Assembly: GCF_000315625.1 (NCBI RefSeq)
Contig: NW_005434586.1
Location: forward strand, 168,759 to 232,758
Length of the DNA stretch: 64,000 nucleotides
Origin: Guillardia theta CCMP2712
Taxonomy: Eukaryota > Cryptophyceae > Pyrenomonadales > Geminigeraceae
Reading direction: 5' to 3'
Positions 1 through 12,068 of this stretch are shown here, piece after piece. The notes below the pieces were generated by a model, which was not told where the DNA came from, did not search any database, and saw only the letters and a program-made list of their open reading frames with translations. A program made the translations under genes and the position numbers. Each line of letters opens with the position of its first letter. Within the stretch, counting starts at the first letter, position 1.

Positions 1-10
1 TTCACGACAG

Positions 11-1519
11 ATGTCAGAGCACACAGGAAGTCTCCTGCACGGGAAGGAGAAGAGGCCGGTGGTGATTCCTCTTGATCAGATGCAGTCACTCCTGCAAGGT
101 CAGAGAGGGCCCAGGGCGGGAGCAGCTTGCTCACGATCTACTGCAGGTGTCTTCCAAGGCGAAGACAAGAGCAGGTCCAAGGTCCAGCCTATCACTCCTC
201 CCCTCCCTCCTCTCTCCTCCGAGGATTCCTCTCTCCCTCCCTCCCGAGCTTGCAAGTCCCTGCCCACGAGCCCCTCGTGCGACAGCGGCAGGCTTGCATC
301 CTTCTTCCCCTCGCAGAGGAGTAGAGGTTGGAGTAGGAACGGTCACTCCACTCCTTCCTCGCGCCTCGATCAAGCGGCCAAGGAGCGCATCCTGCACCAC
401 GTCACCTCCAAGCGGTGAGAGAGGAGGGAACAGGTTGCGTGTTGGGATTTCGTGATGCAAGAGGAGGATTGGGAAGCTGAAAAAGTTATGAGGGGAATGA
501 GGACGAGAATGAAGAAGTTGAGAGCGAGGAGGACGTGAGAGAAAGGAGGAGGAGGAGGAGGAGGAGGAGGAGGAGGTGAGCATTTGTCGCAGTTTGATCA
601 AGGTCTCGGACGTGGAGGAATGGGAGTATCGTGGGCATCACGTGCAACATCTTGCAGGGGAGGAAGTCACTGTTGTTTTCTTCGAGCAGGTAAAACATCT
701 GATGTTCCTCCCTCCCTCCCTCTCTCCCTCCCTCCCTCCCTCCCTCCTTCCCTCTCTCCCTTCCTTTTCCTTCTTCCTCCTGCCTCCTCTTTCTTTTTAG
801 GTCCTCCTCCCTCCCTCCTGCCTCCTCTTCCTTTTCTCCTCACTTTCTCATAAGAACGTCTTCCTCCACGAGACGCACTGGGACTGCCTTTCCCCCCCTT
901 CTTGGCAGCTGCCGCCCCTCGCCGACGACAGCATGCGCGAGCATCCGAGAACAGAGGAGGAGAACTCTTGTCCTCCTCCTCCTTCCTCCCTCCCCTCCCA
1001 GCTGCTCGAGGGGAAGATATTCGTCTGCTCTTCCTATCTTTCCGAGCAGGTAGCGCAGACCCTCATGAAGACTGGCAAACCAGAATGTCTTGTAATGCCG
1101 AGGAGGAGAGAAGGGGATGAGAAAGAATCGGCTGGGAGGATGGGCAGAGCATTTGAGCTGGTGAGCAAGAGAATTTTTCCTCCTTCTTCCCTTCTCCCCG
1201 TCTCCCTTCCTGCACCTCACTCTCCATCTACCTGCTTCACCAGCTTCATTGTCATGCTCACATGCTCTCCCCCTCTCTGCTCCTGACGTGTTTGCAGTTC
1301 TACGAGGAGCTCGCAACAGGGAAAAGCGCTGCCATGGCAGTTGCGAGTGTTAATCTTCAGTTGAGGAGGAGGACGCGAAGGAAGAGGAAGGGGAAAGGAA
1401 GAGAGAGGAGGGAGGAGGAGCACGACGGAGAGGAGGGTGGGGAAGGAGGACAGGGGCAGGAGCAGGAGCAGCAGGAAGAGGAAGATTCAGCGATCCTGAA
1501 GTGTTTGTTTCCTTCTTGA
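11..1519 (+). CDS. CHAT-like domain protein, possibly 5' partial
   Basis: Seven exons close in phase (11-98, 147-174, 317-414, 462-534, 593-689, 855-1160, 1298-1519) and give about 303 residues. The ATG lies directly after an AG (gacag), so an upstream exon may lie outside the window. The C-terminal half reads KIFVCSSYLSEQVAQTLMK, then about 35 residues on FELFYEELATGKSAAMA. This spacing resembles the end of CHAT (caspase HetF-associated) domains, where a strand is followed by LAxxLxxxG and FYxxLxxGxSxxEA. The classic catalytic His/Cys pair cannot be placed with confidence, although HETHWDC lies upstream. The tail is a charged R/K then Q/E-rich stretch. The gene converges on the biotin ligase gene with three bases between the stop codons. 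The gene model is fairly firm; the family call is tentative. Confidence 0.6.
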
Positions 1520-1522
1520 GCT

Positions 1523-4054
1523 CTATCTCTTCATGTATATCAGACCTTGTAACATATTCAAACTGTTTCCATCCGGATGAAGCTCGATCACATTGCCCTG
1601 AACAACACGAGGAGGAAGGAGAGGAACGCGGGGACAGGGAGGGAGAGACGAAAGACCGGAGAGAGGGAGAGAAGGAGAAGGTAGGTGGGGGGCGAACGGA
1701 AAGAGAGCGAAGGAGGGGGAAACGAGAGGGAAGAGAGGAGGGAGAGAAGGAGGGAGAGGGAGTAGGTCATCTTGCAGGCGCTGCAGACGAGGAGGAGACT
1801 CACCTTGTCATCCACAGCACTCAAGAAGCCGGAGGGCGAGATGCTTCGAGAGCAAGTCACACAGCAGCTGCTGGAGGGAGGAGGAGCAGGGAGGTGGAGG
1901 AACAGGCAGAGGAATGAGAGGGGAGACAGAAGGGAGGCAGGAGGAGGAGGAGGAGGAGGGAGGAGAGGAAGAAGGCGAAGAGGAGGAGAGAGAAGAGGAA
2001 CAAGGAGAGACAAGAAGTGATTAGGGAGGGAGGGAGGAGCTGTGAGGTAAGCGGGACACACCCGACGATCTCAACAGTGATCGGCGTCTCACTTTTATCC
2101 TCAACCTGCACCTGCAGCTTCGTCAAGACCCTCGAAGTTTCAATTCCTTTGTTGCGAACAAGGAGGAGAGCAGGAGGAAGGGAGGAGTGAAGGAGGAGAA
2201 GGAGGAAGGAGGGAGGGAGGAGGAAGGAGGAGGAAGGGAATGAAGGAGAAGGAGAAGAACAGGTTGGCAGGGAGGAGGAGGAGGAGGAAGGAGTGAGGGA
2301 GGCTGAGGAGGAGGAGAACAGGTTGGCAGGAAGAGGCGAGCAGGAGGAGGGCAGGAGAAAGAGAATGAGGAGGAGGAGGAGGAGGTATCGTGGGCGGACA
2401 TCATCGGCCTACCTGCACTCTCTGCCCGCTGTGCATCCATGCATGAAGGTACAAGTCTTTGAGGCCTCTGAAGCCCTGGGAGGAAAACTCCTCCTCCAGT
2501 TGCTGATGCGATCGAGTGAGGGCAGGAGGGAGAAGAGGGGGGCTCAACCTCGAAGTGATTGCAGAAGGCGGCGAGGAGAAGCTCGCGGGAGACTCTTTGA
2601 GCGTTGACCTTGAGAGACGACTGGTCGACGAGGTCACGGACACACCTGCAGTCCGAGTCAGCACGCGCAGGAGAAGGAGGAGGAGGAGGAGGAGGAGGTG
2701 GTGGTGGTGGTGGATTTGTATCACGTGGTCGGCTCAGAGTTGAGGGTGTTGACTCCGACGCCAGCAACAACCCGGTAGGAGTGCCCGCTGAGCTTTTTGT
2801 GCTGCATTTCGTCAACGTCGTCAATTCATCGCAAGCGATTGCAGAACCCGCGGTGGAGGCAGCAGGGAGGAGAAAGAGGAGAAAGACTTCTTAAAGGAGG
2901 AGAAGCAGGACAAGGAGGGTAACGAAGGCGGGAGAGGAGGAGGAGAGGTACCACCTGAGGGGAGGAGACGGTCGACTGGCATAAAACGCCTCCGATCTTC
3001 TGTGATTTTGATCCGTAAATGTCATTGGGCCATTTCAGCTGTGAACAACCAATCAGAGCACAAGAAACTATTCCGAACCAACAATAGGGCAATAAAACTA
3101 CGACGTCAACCTTTATCCTCCCCTCCCCTCCCCTCCCCTCTTCCCCCCTCCCCTTCTCCTCTCCTCTCCTCTCCTCTCCTCTCCTCTCCTCTCCTCTCCT
3201 CTCCTCTCCTCTCCCCTCCTCCACTTCAGCTCACCTGAACCCCGAATGCCTTAGCGTCACCCCGCCGACCTCGGAGATCGCCTGGTACATGGCGATCGAG
3301 ACGACATACTGAAAGAAGGGCAGGAGCCTTGCCTCCTCCAGCCCCGTGCTGAAGGAGAAGCACAGGCAGCCCTTAGGAGAAGTCCAGCGGTTCTCTCCTC
3401 GACCCCTGCCGGAAGTCTGGACATCGGAGACGCACAAGATCCCTTCAGCCTCGCTCTTGAGCCGCGTCATCATCAGCTCCTGGGTCGACGACAAGCTGTG
3501 GTTGTAGATGACCACGTTGCCAAGTCGCCTCGTGGTCAGGTGGGAGAAGAATTTGTCCATGTCAAAGTCTCTTCTGCCCTCACTCTCGCCGCTGGTGTCG
3601 AGCAGCATCCTGTCGCTGTCATGCAGCTGGTTCAGCAGGACGTTCCTGTCGGCCTCCCTGCGGAAGAACACGCGGAGCCTCTCGTCGCCTCCTCCTCCTG
3701 ACATGGCCGCGGTGGTCAAGTTCCGCCTGCTCCTCAGGGTCAGCGCCCCTAGCAGTGAGCGCTGAACTCCTCGAAGTGCCAGGGAAGGGAAGGAGGAGAT
3801 GCTCCTGCTCCAGGTCCTGATGTGCTTGAAACCAGCCTGACGGAAGCTCAGTACCCCAAGCACAGAGCAAGGAAGCTTACCTTGATGTTCAACAGCCTGC
3901 ACATTGCAGTCCTGCACTGAGTTCCACCCGCCAAGGAAGAAGCATTGCAGACGTTGGAGTTGTTGGCGAACGCCGAGGCATGAACGAGGAGCTGATTTGA
4001 AAGAAGACACGCAGTTATCAACCAGGAGCACAGGTGCCGACGACCACAAGTCAT
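1523..4054 (-). CDS. HLCS: Biotin-protein ligase (holocarboxylase synthetase) with plastid-type presequence
   Basis: Ligates biotin to carboxylase lysines through biotinyl-AMP. The catalytic core is visible across exons: SSTQ, GRGRGENRWTSPKG, LKWPNDIYG, IGGVLCQS, VVAGVGVN and SEPTTC, then the C-terminal domain with SGFLSAVDDK and HPDGNSLNMLQGLI. The last exon (1523-1597) ends at TAG. The first intron is 3837-3880 (44 bases, GTAAGC to CAG). The chosen start at 4054 gives CGRRHLCSW followed by a hydrophobic run to HASAF, a signal peptide with Phe at +1, as expected for a complex plastid. A plain cytosolic form could start downstream near the AAMSGGGG segment. The exon joint just before LKWPND is not resolved with a clean canonical donor in phase. 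A likely substrate is plastid acetyl-CoA carboxylase (inference). Confidence 0.9.
3168..3223 (-). repeat. (CTCTC)n pentamer array in biotin ligase intron
   Basis: About ten copies of a CTCCT unit on the plus strand. On the sense strand of the host gene it is purine-rich (GGAGA). It lies between the exons carrying the GRGR and KWPND motifs. Confidence 0.85.
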
Positions 4055-4260
4055 GCACGTATCAATCACAAAAACTCCAGCTCTGTACAAAAATCGTCAT
4101 CATATGCCTGCCTCCTTTTGTTTCTATACCGATATCTGACTGCCATCCTTCTCGCAATTGATTTCCTACCCATCTCTCGCCATTTTACCTGACCTGACCT
4201 GACCTGCCGACTGCCTCCTACAAACTCTAGATAGCTATCGTTCAGTCTCTTGTTCCTCCT

Positions 4261-4334
4261 TTCTCTTGTTCCTCCTCCTCCTCCTCCTCCTCCTCCTCCT
4301 CCTCCTCCTCCTCCTCCTCCTCCTCCTCCTCCTC
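4261..4334. repeat. (TCC)n trinucleotide array between divergent genes
   Basis: An almost uninterrupted run of about 20 CTC/TCC triplets lies between the divergently transcribed biotin ligase gene (start 4054) and the gene starting at 4479. It lies in the shared upstream region and may influence promoter structure, but no defined motif was seen. Confidence 0.85.
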
Positions 4335-4478
4335 AACGCTCTCCCTAGTACCCTACGGAACCACCATTAGCAAATTCATCCCCAGAAAATTGATGCGGGG
4401 ACATGGTGGGGATGAGGGCTACCTCGTCTCCAAAAAATTTCCCGCGCCCCCGCCCCTCCTGAGTCTGTTTCAGCCGAC

Positions 4479-5474
4479 ATGGCCGACGCGTCCTCCGACA
4501 ATGGTGGCAGGACGACACCCAGCACAGCAGCGACTCCTTGCGACCTCGAAGGCGAGAGCCTGTCATGCAGGAAAACAGCGAAACGACCTCTGCCTGATGA
4601 TGCCGCGGGAGCTGAAGGAGAGGAGCATCGAAATGGTTTTGATGACGATGAGAATGGTGGAAAGGCAGGCCAGGACACCTCAGCAGCAGTGGAGGTTCCC
4701 GAGAAGAGCATGGAGGAGTTGAAGCGGATGTTCTTTACCGTCGATGATGTCATCAGTGAGTACGACTCTGCAGAGTCCGTGACGAGTCTGCCTGCAGACG
4801 ATGACAACTGGGACCGAGTCACCGACGGCTTTCGTCTTGTACATTTGCTGGTTGATCCTCCCTGCAGGCTTGCTGAGTTCTTTGAAAACACTAGCAAGCA
4901 GATCTACTCTCGAAGTGCTGCGGCAATGCTTGGATGTAGATCAGAGCACTGCGAAGAAGCGTTCAGCATGTTCAGAGACGTGGCCTGGAAGCCAAGTCTT
5001 CTCATCAAAGACGATTTCTTGGACGACCTCAATGCGACTCCTTCGGTAGCCAACCAGAGAGTGACGTTGGAGATGTTGAGGAGCAGGCTCGTAGAGTTCA
5101 AGGCTCTTGTCAGCGATGTAGACATGGAGAACAGGGGCTCGTTAAAGGACCAGCTATGGGAGCGCTGCATGATCCATCGCAAGCCGCCGCGCCCGGATGT
5201 CTACTACTTTCTTAGGCTGGTGGATGCGGAGAAGATCCCCAACAGCGTGATCGACGTCATGTGCGCCCCCTGGTGTGAGACAGAGCAGAAGGAGGTGGAA
5301 GATGATGAGGCAGCTACTAGCATTTACGTCCCGCCCTTGAGGACCAAGTGCAAGAAGCAGAAAACGGGCAAGCAAGACTCGTCTGCACAATTGGCAGATG
5401 AGAAGTTGGAGTACCTCCTACAGAGGGCAGAGAATGTCGTCCTGGGATTCCTCGATTTCATGAAGAATCTGTGA
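4479..5474 (+). CDS. Unknown acidic protein, 331 residues
   Basis: A single uninterrupted frame from ATG to TGA, unusual here because most neighbours are split. The N-terminal 75 residues are Ser/Thr/Glu-rich and look disordered. From about residue 80 the protein looks folded, with segments such as MFFTVDDVISEYDSAES, LVHLLVDPPCRLAEFFEN and RPDVYYFLRLVDAEKIPN. An acidic/basic linker and a final helix ending in VLGFLDFMKNL follow. There is no signal peptide or membrane segment. I do not recognise the family. Codon use looks like the other genes, and it faces the TIGAR-like gene tail to tail. Confidence 0.75.
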   Translation: MADASSDNGGRTTPSTAATPCDLEGESLSCRKTAKRPLPDDAAGAEGEEHRNGFDDDENGGKAGQDTSAAVEVPEKSMEELKRMFFTVDDVISEYDSAESVTSLPADDDNWDRVTDGFRLVHLLVDPPCRLAEFFENTSKQIYSRSAAAMLGCRSEHCEEAFSMFRDVAWKPSLLIKDDFLDDLNATPSVANQRVTLEMLRSRLVEFKALVSDVDMENRGSLKDQLWERCMIHRKPPRPDVYYFLRLVDAEKIPNSVIDVMCAPWCETEQKEVEDDEAATSIYVPPLRTKCKKQKTGKQDSSAQLADEKLEYLLQRAENVVLGFLDFMKNL

Positions 5475-5614
5475 GGTCGGCGACGAATGAACATTTACAC
5501 TAGTTGATACCTATTCCCTTCATCTCCTCTCACACTTCAATTGGCTGTAAACCTTCGCATGCTTGCTCACATCCGACTTGACACATTTCAGAGCAAACGC
5601 ACCAATTTCTATGA

Positions 5615-6475
5615 CTAGACACTTCGGCCACCCTGCTCCTGTGATCCTGCCACCTGCTCCTCTTGAACGTCTGAGATCTTCCTCAGGTGAGAACTCTCGT
5701 TGAAAATCATCATCTGAGAAAGTCAGGGGAGGAAAAGAATCCCTCAAGTTTACCTTGAAGTCGTAGGAGTCTTGCTTCTTGAGTACAGCATGGAAGACAG
5801 TCAGGGAGCAGTTCTTGAGGATATTGCCTGCCAACAGCATGTCATGCCGCAGAAGAGCACATGTCCCGAGAACAAACCTATTGGACGATGAGGAAACAAA
5901 GAATTCACCAACTCCTTGATGAAACCACCGTGTGTGACAAGGAGTAAACCGTAGCTCCTCTTCTCCTTGTTGTCTTGCGAGCCCGGCTCCTGCTTGTACT
6001 TCTGATGTAGCGAGGAAGTCGAACATAAGGATAGCACTTCCTTCATGAAACCCCTCGCGCGCTGCGCGACATCATTCCAGGATTCCCCTCCTGGCGGTCG
6101 GAAGCATCGCAGGGGAACTCCGGCGGCCTTGGCCATGCGCTCTGAGATCCCCAGCTTCTTCCCCTCCAGCGATCCAGCATGCTTCTCCCTCAGCCGAGGC
6201 TCGAGGACAGTCGGCAGCTCCTTGCCCAGCTCCTGCCTGATCAGCTCGAGAGTCTGCGTCGTCCTCCTCAGGTCGGAGCAGAAGATGAAGTCGATCGGCT
6301 CGTCCCGCAGTCGCTCCCCCAGGCACTTGGCCTGCACCTTCCCCAGCTCGCTGAGCTCCCCAGCATTGTGCCCGGCTGCTATGCGCAGCTTGTTGTCCTC
6401 GGTCTCGCCGTGTCTGACTATGTACACTCGAACGATAGGATGACTGCTCCTTTCCTCGCATGAGAGTCCATGCAT
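5615..6475 (-). CDS. TIGAR-like histidine phosphatase (phosphoglycerate mutase superfamily)
   Basis: The family removes phosphate using a phospho-histidine. The signature RHGET is in VYIVRHGETEDN, a second conserved element is FIFCSDLRRTTQTLELI, and the second catalytic His is in LLLVTHGGFIKELVNSLF. Order and spacing (RHG, SDLxRTxQT, about 40 residues, then ExxxGxxEG-like KHAGSLEGKK) match TIGAR/fructose-2,6-bisphosphatase-like members. Two introns are inferred: one after HRPIG (donor GTTTGT, acceptor TTGGCAG), and one of 40 bases after DSYDFK (GTAAAC to CTCAG). Removing the second gives MMIFNESSHL, which fits the usual NxxSHL near the end of these enzymes. No presequence is seen, so it is probably cytosolic. 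The exact substrate cannot be told from sequence. Confidence 0.87.
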
Positions 6476-7146
6476 GTGTCGCCCTCACTGGAGGGGGGGA
6501 GAGAGAGGAGGGAAAGGAGGGAGGAGGGAGGAGGGAAGAGGAAGGAAAGGAGGGAGGAGGGAGNNNNNNNNNNNNNNNNNNNNNNNNNNNNNNNNNNNNN
6601 NNNNNNNNNNNNNNNNNNNNNNNNNNNNNNNNNNNNNNNNNNNNNNNNNNNNNNNNNNNNNNNNNNNNNNNNNNNNNNNNNNNNNNNNNNNNNNNNNNNN
6701 NNNNNNNNNNNNNNNNNNNNNNNNNNNNNNNNNNNNNNNNNNNNNNNNNNNNNNNNNNNNNNNNNNNNNNNNNNNNNNNNNNNNNNNNNNNNNNNNNNNN
6801 NNNNNNNNNNNNNNNNNNNNNNNNNNNNNNNNNNNNNNNNNNNNNNNNNNNNNNNNNNNNNNNNNNNNNNNNNNNNNNNNNNNNNNNNNNNNNNNNNNNN
6901 NNNNNNNNNNNNNNNNNNNNNNNNNNNNNNNNNNNNNNNNNNNNNNNNNNNNNNNNNNNNNNNNNNNNNNNNNNNNNNNNNNNNNNNNNNNNNNNNNNNN
7001 NNNNNNNNNNNNNNNNNNNNNNNGGGAGGAGGGAGGAGGGAGGAGGGAGGAGAGAGGAGGGAGGAGGGAGAGTAGATGGAACTTGCACAGTGAATTGATT
7101 GAATGTAGTTGTTTTTTTGCGTGTAAAAGGTTCCCGGCAGGCCGTC
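6476..7146. other. Divergent upstream region with sequence gap in GGGAGGA repeat
   Basis: Bases 6564-7023 are 460 Ns. Both edges are (GGGAGGA)n low-complexity sequence, so the gap is an unassembled purine repeat between the TIGAR-like and FHIP-like genes. No coding signal is seen outside the gap. Confidence 0.9.
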
Positions 7147-9590
7147 ATGTCATGGCTGAAGGGAATATCGGGGGCGATCAAAGCAGCTGTCTCCTCTTCT
7201 TCTTCTTCCTCCTCCTCCTCCTCTAACACCACCTCGTCGAAGAGCAAGGCTGAGCTGTTACGCGACCATGTCGTCTACCTTCGCTCCTTCTCGGAGACCA
7301 CCCAGCAAGATCGGGCGAGCGATTGGGATAAGCTGTTGATATCCTACAGGTTCGCTGCTCCTGCTCAGCTTCCATCTGCCTTGTCCTGATATTGACCGTC
7401 GTTCCTTTTGCAGGATACCAGAGGAGCTGGACTCTGTCCTGCAGCTGCTAGAGGACGAGAACCCCTCTACTGAGAGCATACACCAGGGGTCCTGTATGAT
7501 GTGCTTCCTTGAAGAGAATGTGATGGAGCTTCTGAACGATCTCCTGTCGCTCAAGAACTCAGTGGGAGTCCAGGTGATATCGTGTTGCTGCTCGCATGTT
7601 TGCTCTGAAACTGGACATGTAGAAGACAGTGATCAAGACGGTCATCCGCGCGCTCCGTCTGAGATATGAACTGGTGACCTGACTCTGTCCATGCACTTCA
7701 GCGCCGCCTGACGTTGTTGACAGTTGGACAACGGGAGCATCGCACGGCTGGTGATGCATATGGCGCAGGAGCTTGAGTACAGCCCTCAGAGACAGGCCTT
7801 TGCTCTGGTACACTGCGAGTTGCTCTACACTCTCTGCGACAAGGTTTATCGGAACCCCGCCTCCCTCCTCCCTGTGGTGATCAACGAGAACGTGAACACG
7901 GGCGGATTGGGATGCGAGTTCTTGCTCTTGAACTGGTCTATCCAGCACCTTCAAGACGCAGCAGGAGGGGAGTATGCGCAGAGGGGGATCCTAGCGCTGC
8001 TGTCTATCCCTGACCACCGGGTCACCAACGCGGTTGTCAACCATTCTGCGCTCATTGAGAGGGCGGTGAGGATGGTGGACATGGGATTCCAGTCAGCCAT
8101 GAAGACGATCGACTCGCTGGCTCCTGGGTCGATGGATGAGGTCGGGTCGAGGAGGAAGCGCCCGGACCCAACGCCCTTCTATGCTTCACTTCGTTTCGTG
8201 GACCATGTTGTCAAGGTGGCAGACATCCAGGTGGCCAACAGGCTGCTCGACATTCTCGATGCCAACTTCCTGCGTCAGACGATGCAGCAGAGGCTGATCA
8301 AGGGATCCGAGGTGCAGCATGTCGGGGTCATGGAGCTGCTCCGTGGACTGTTCGAGCCGGATCCCATGTGGATCAAGCAGGGAAGGTATGGGAGGAGACT
8401 GCAGCAGCCCCAGCTGATCGGGATGATCGCTCACTCGATCCTTGATGTCTCCTCTCCTCGAAGACTCTCCAGCAGTGCAGATGCGGAGAATGCGAACCTG
8501 CGGGCGGCAGAGGCCGAGGCACGTTCGAGCCCCTGCTCGCTGCTGCAAGTCCTCGTCGACAGGATAGACTCGATGAACGAGGAGGAGAGCTGCGCTGCCT
8601 TGGAGCTTCTTCTGTCCTTGTTGGAGCTCAACGACTTTTGGGTCGTCGATGCTCTAACTCAGATATCAAGGGACAAAGCTTGCAGAGCCTGCATCGGCGT
8701 CCTGAGATCAGATGCGTTTCAATCCAGCACGAGGAAGTTCCTTGACTTTCTTGAGACCCTGCAGCAAGATTTTGACAAGGTCGATGAAGCAAACACGCCA
8801 AATGCCAACGAGACGAGTCAAGAGGACGCATACAGGAAAGACTCGATCAAGCTGGTCAGCAGTTGCTTCCAATCTTGCGGGGAGTGGGAAACAGAAGCGA
8901 TCCTTGCTCAGAGTCCTCCCTCTCAAGTCGAAGAGCAGCAGACTTCTGTTTTCATCTCAGCTGTGCTGGCAAAGCTCTCGACGTTCTTCACGAACTCATG
9001 GAGGGTGAATCTCGCGCTGTCTGGCATTGTCAGCCGTCTACTTGCCCTGCCCAGCTTTCAACTTCAGTCAACTCTGATTGGCGGGGAGGGACAAGATGGA
9101 GGCGACATAGACCTGACCAACGTGCTGGAGAAGCTCAACAATGTAAGTAGAGGCCCGCAACAGACGAGCGAGGGAGTGAGCGATTGTGGCAGGAAGCAAA
9201 AGTCAAATTAGCTCCAATTGAGAATGTGGAAGAGAAAGTCTCGAAGGTCATACTTTGAAGTTTTCTGCTGCCTCTTCTTTGAACCTGCTTTGCACAGAAA
9301 TGGGCGGAACTAGGAAGGGGATATCATTCTCACGATCTCAATTCTTCAGACGCAGAAGAAAATCGTGACAACAACTTTTTCAGGTAAGTGTTTGATGAAC
9401 GCGTCACGTCTTCTAATGTGCGCATTCGATTGCAGTCTATTCATTTTGATGCGAGAAATGCGGGTTGAATTCAAGACAGTGTTGGAAGCAAAGCTGATCT
9501 GCTCGAAGGTGAGATTAATGTTTCCCTTTATTCAATACAAGTTTGTTCTTTGTGTAACAATTCAAACAATTTTTACAGGCACTCAGGTGA
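7147..9590 (+). CDS. FHIP-family protein (FHF complex, HOOK-interacting; FAM160/RAI16-like)
   Basis: FHIP proteins join Hook adaptors to dynein cargo on endosomes. Six exons close in phase (7147-7349, 7414-7573, 7724-9142, 9298-9383, 9436-9508, 9579-9590), giving 650 residues. The start is MSWLKG, close to the MSW start usual in the family. A Ser run follows, then IPEELDSVLQLLEDENPS, CMMCFLEENVMELLNDLL, FALVHCELLYTLCDKVYRNP, EFLLLNWSIQHLQ and RGILALLSIPDHRV, which follow the family's helical repeat pattern. A C-terminal helix, SLFILMREMRVEF, resembles the conserved end of FHIPs. An earlier in-frame ATG at 7099 is possible but follows an AG and is less likely. Its presence suggests early-endosome dynein transport in this alga (inference). 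Confidence 0.75.
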
Positions 9591-9775
9591 ACAATACATG
9601 AGTACATTAAAGAAACACGCAACACATACATCGAGCTCAGTCATTTCTGCTTCCTCCTCGACATTCACGCCTCTGTACAACTCAACCTACGTCAAACCTA
9701 CAAGGAAAAAAGCGCACACTGCAATTACAACGAAGGGCACACTGCAACCGAAGAAGCTGTAAAGCCTTGAAACAG

Positions 9776-10249
9776 TCACTCGATGTCTTTCAGCTCAGGG
9801 AACAGACTCCGATCTTCACTCTCCGTCCTTGTTGCATTGTCCTTGACGCTGGCGCTCGGGACTGTTTCGTTGGAATCAAATTTACCCATCATGTGGTCAA
9901 TAACTTCAGTGTAAATAATGTCGGAGAATGACAGATAAATGTCTTCATCGTGTTCTTCAGGACTTTCATCAGGATTGTTGCTCGGGGTCTCGCTGGTCTG
10001 TGAATCTTCCTGACTTGCAGCTTCACCCTCATGCTTCCTGAAGTACTTCCTTGTGTAGGGCCACCTTCGAAGCCCTAACTTCCTGCACGCACTTTTCAAG
10101 CATGTCAAGGAGATGCCGATTTGCCTTGCTGCTTCACATTGAGGAATGTGGTAGTACTTTTCGATGAGCTCTTGATCCAAGAAGAGAGGGCCAGGTGTGA
10201 CGTAGTAAGAATCCTTCTCCTTCTTTTGCCGAGGATAGACCACTGACAT
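9776..10249 (-). CDS. RWP-RK domain transcription factor, 5' end unresolved
   Basis: The RWP-RK motif of algal and plant regulators is visible: IEKYYHIPQCEAARQIG, then LTCLKSACRKLGLRRWPYTRK. These are DNA-binding proteins involved in nitrogen response or gamete development. An acidic, Asp/Ser/Glu-rich C-terminal tail of about 85 residues ends in PELKDIE and could be an activation region. The start given (10249) is simply the first Met of the open exon. The frame runs on upstream and an AG follows the Met codon, so an earlier exon may lie beyond the hexanucleotide array at 10303-10764, which would then sit in an intron. The protein is short, like RKD-type RWP-RK members. Confidence 0.8.
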   Translation of the reverse strand: MSVVYPRQKKEKDSYYVTPGPLFLDQELIEKYYHIPQCEAARQIGISLTCLKSACRKLGLRRWPYTRKYFRKHEGEAASQEDSQTSETPSNNPDESPEEHDEDIYLSFSDIIYTEVIDHMMGKFDSNETVPSASVKDNATRTESEDRSLFPELKDIE

Positions 10250-10301
10250 CAGCCGTAGCACTAGACAAGAAGGGATAAGAACTAGTTGTAGCGTGCGTGA
10301 A

Positions 10302-11460
<1,159 letters not shown>

Positions 11461-11952
11461 GTTAAGTTAAAAATCAGTACGTGGACAATCAGGAGAGTAG
11501 AGGCCGGAGGCTTGACCCTGACACTGTCGAGATACAACCCTCATCCTGCCGATTGCTGTCCCCCAAACTTTGTCGGAGAGACTTGACTGACAATACCCGG
11601 TTTACTGTATTGCGCGCCCCGGGCCCCGCCGGGTAGTACCAGTGCGGCCCGCCAGTCCCGGGGCGCCCGGGCGGCGGCGGGCGCCGCGGCCCAATCATCG
11701 CTGGGCCCGGAGTCGCCGCCGCTGGCCCGGTTGTGATCCACGGAGACGGTCGTCTTTCCGAGGCTAGTTATGACTCCATAAAAGTCTTACTCCATGCTGA
11801 TTGATTTCTGATATAGAGTGAAGGTATCAGTCACTCAAGTTTGGGGGACAGCAGTTGGCAGGATTAGGTTTGGTTCTCGCTGTCTTTTCTCTTCTCGCCG
11901 TTTGGCCTGTGCGACAGTGTCAGTTGTCCTCGTACTGATTTTTAACTTAACT
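11461..11952. mobile_element. Foldback/MITE-like element with GC-rich centre
   Basis: The left end reads GTTAAGTTAAAAATCAGTAC; the right end (11929-11952) is its reverse complement. The arms continue imperfectly inward: CTGACACTGTCG occurs in both, and TCCTGCC then CTGTCCCCCAAACTT occurs at about 11545-11573 and inverted at about 11838-11866. The centre (about 11610-11735) is very GC-rich. No transposase frame is present. This is the structure of a non-autonomous foldback element of roughly 490 bases. Target-site duplications were not clear. Confidence 0.65.
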
Positions 11953-12068
11953 TTGAGTAAAGGATTTACTCTATGAAAGAATCATAGTAGACCCTGATGG
12001 CTGCATGAACTTGAGTCACTGACTCGTACTTAGCACATCTTCGACGTTTGGCATCCTGCCAGAAGCTT

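Noticed and set aside
2123-2824. 233-codon minus frame taken as one protein
   Set aside because: It is a mix of biotin ligase exons and intron sequence; only the exon parts carry family motifs.
6460-7226. Frames running through the 460-base gap
   Set aside because: Composed of Ns and GGGAGGA repeats only.
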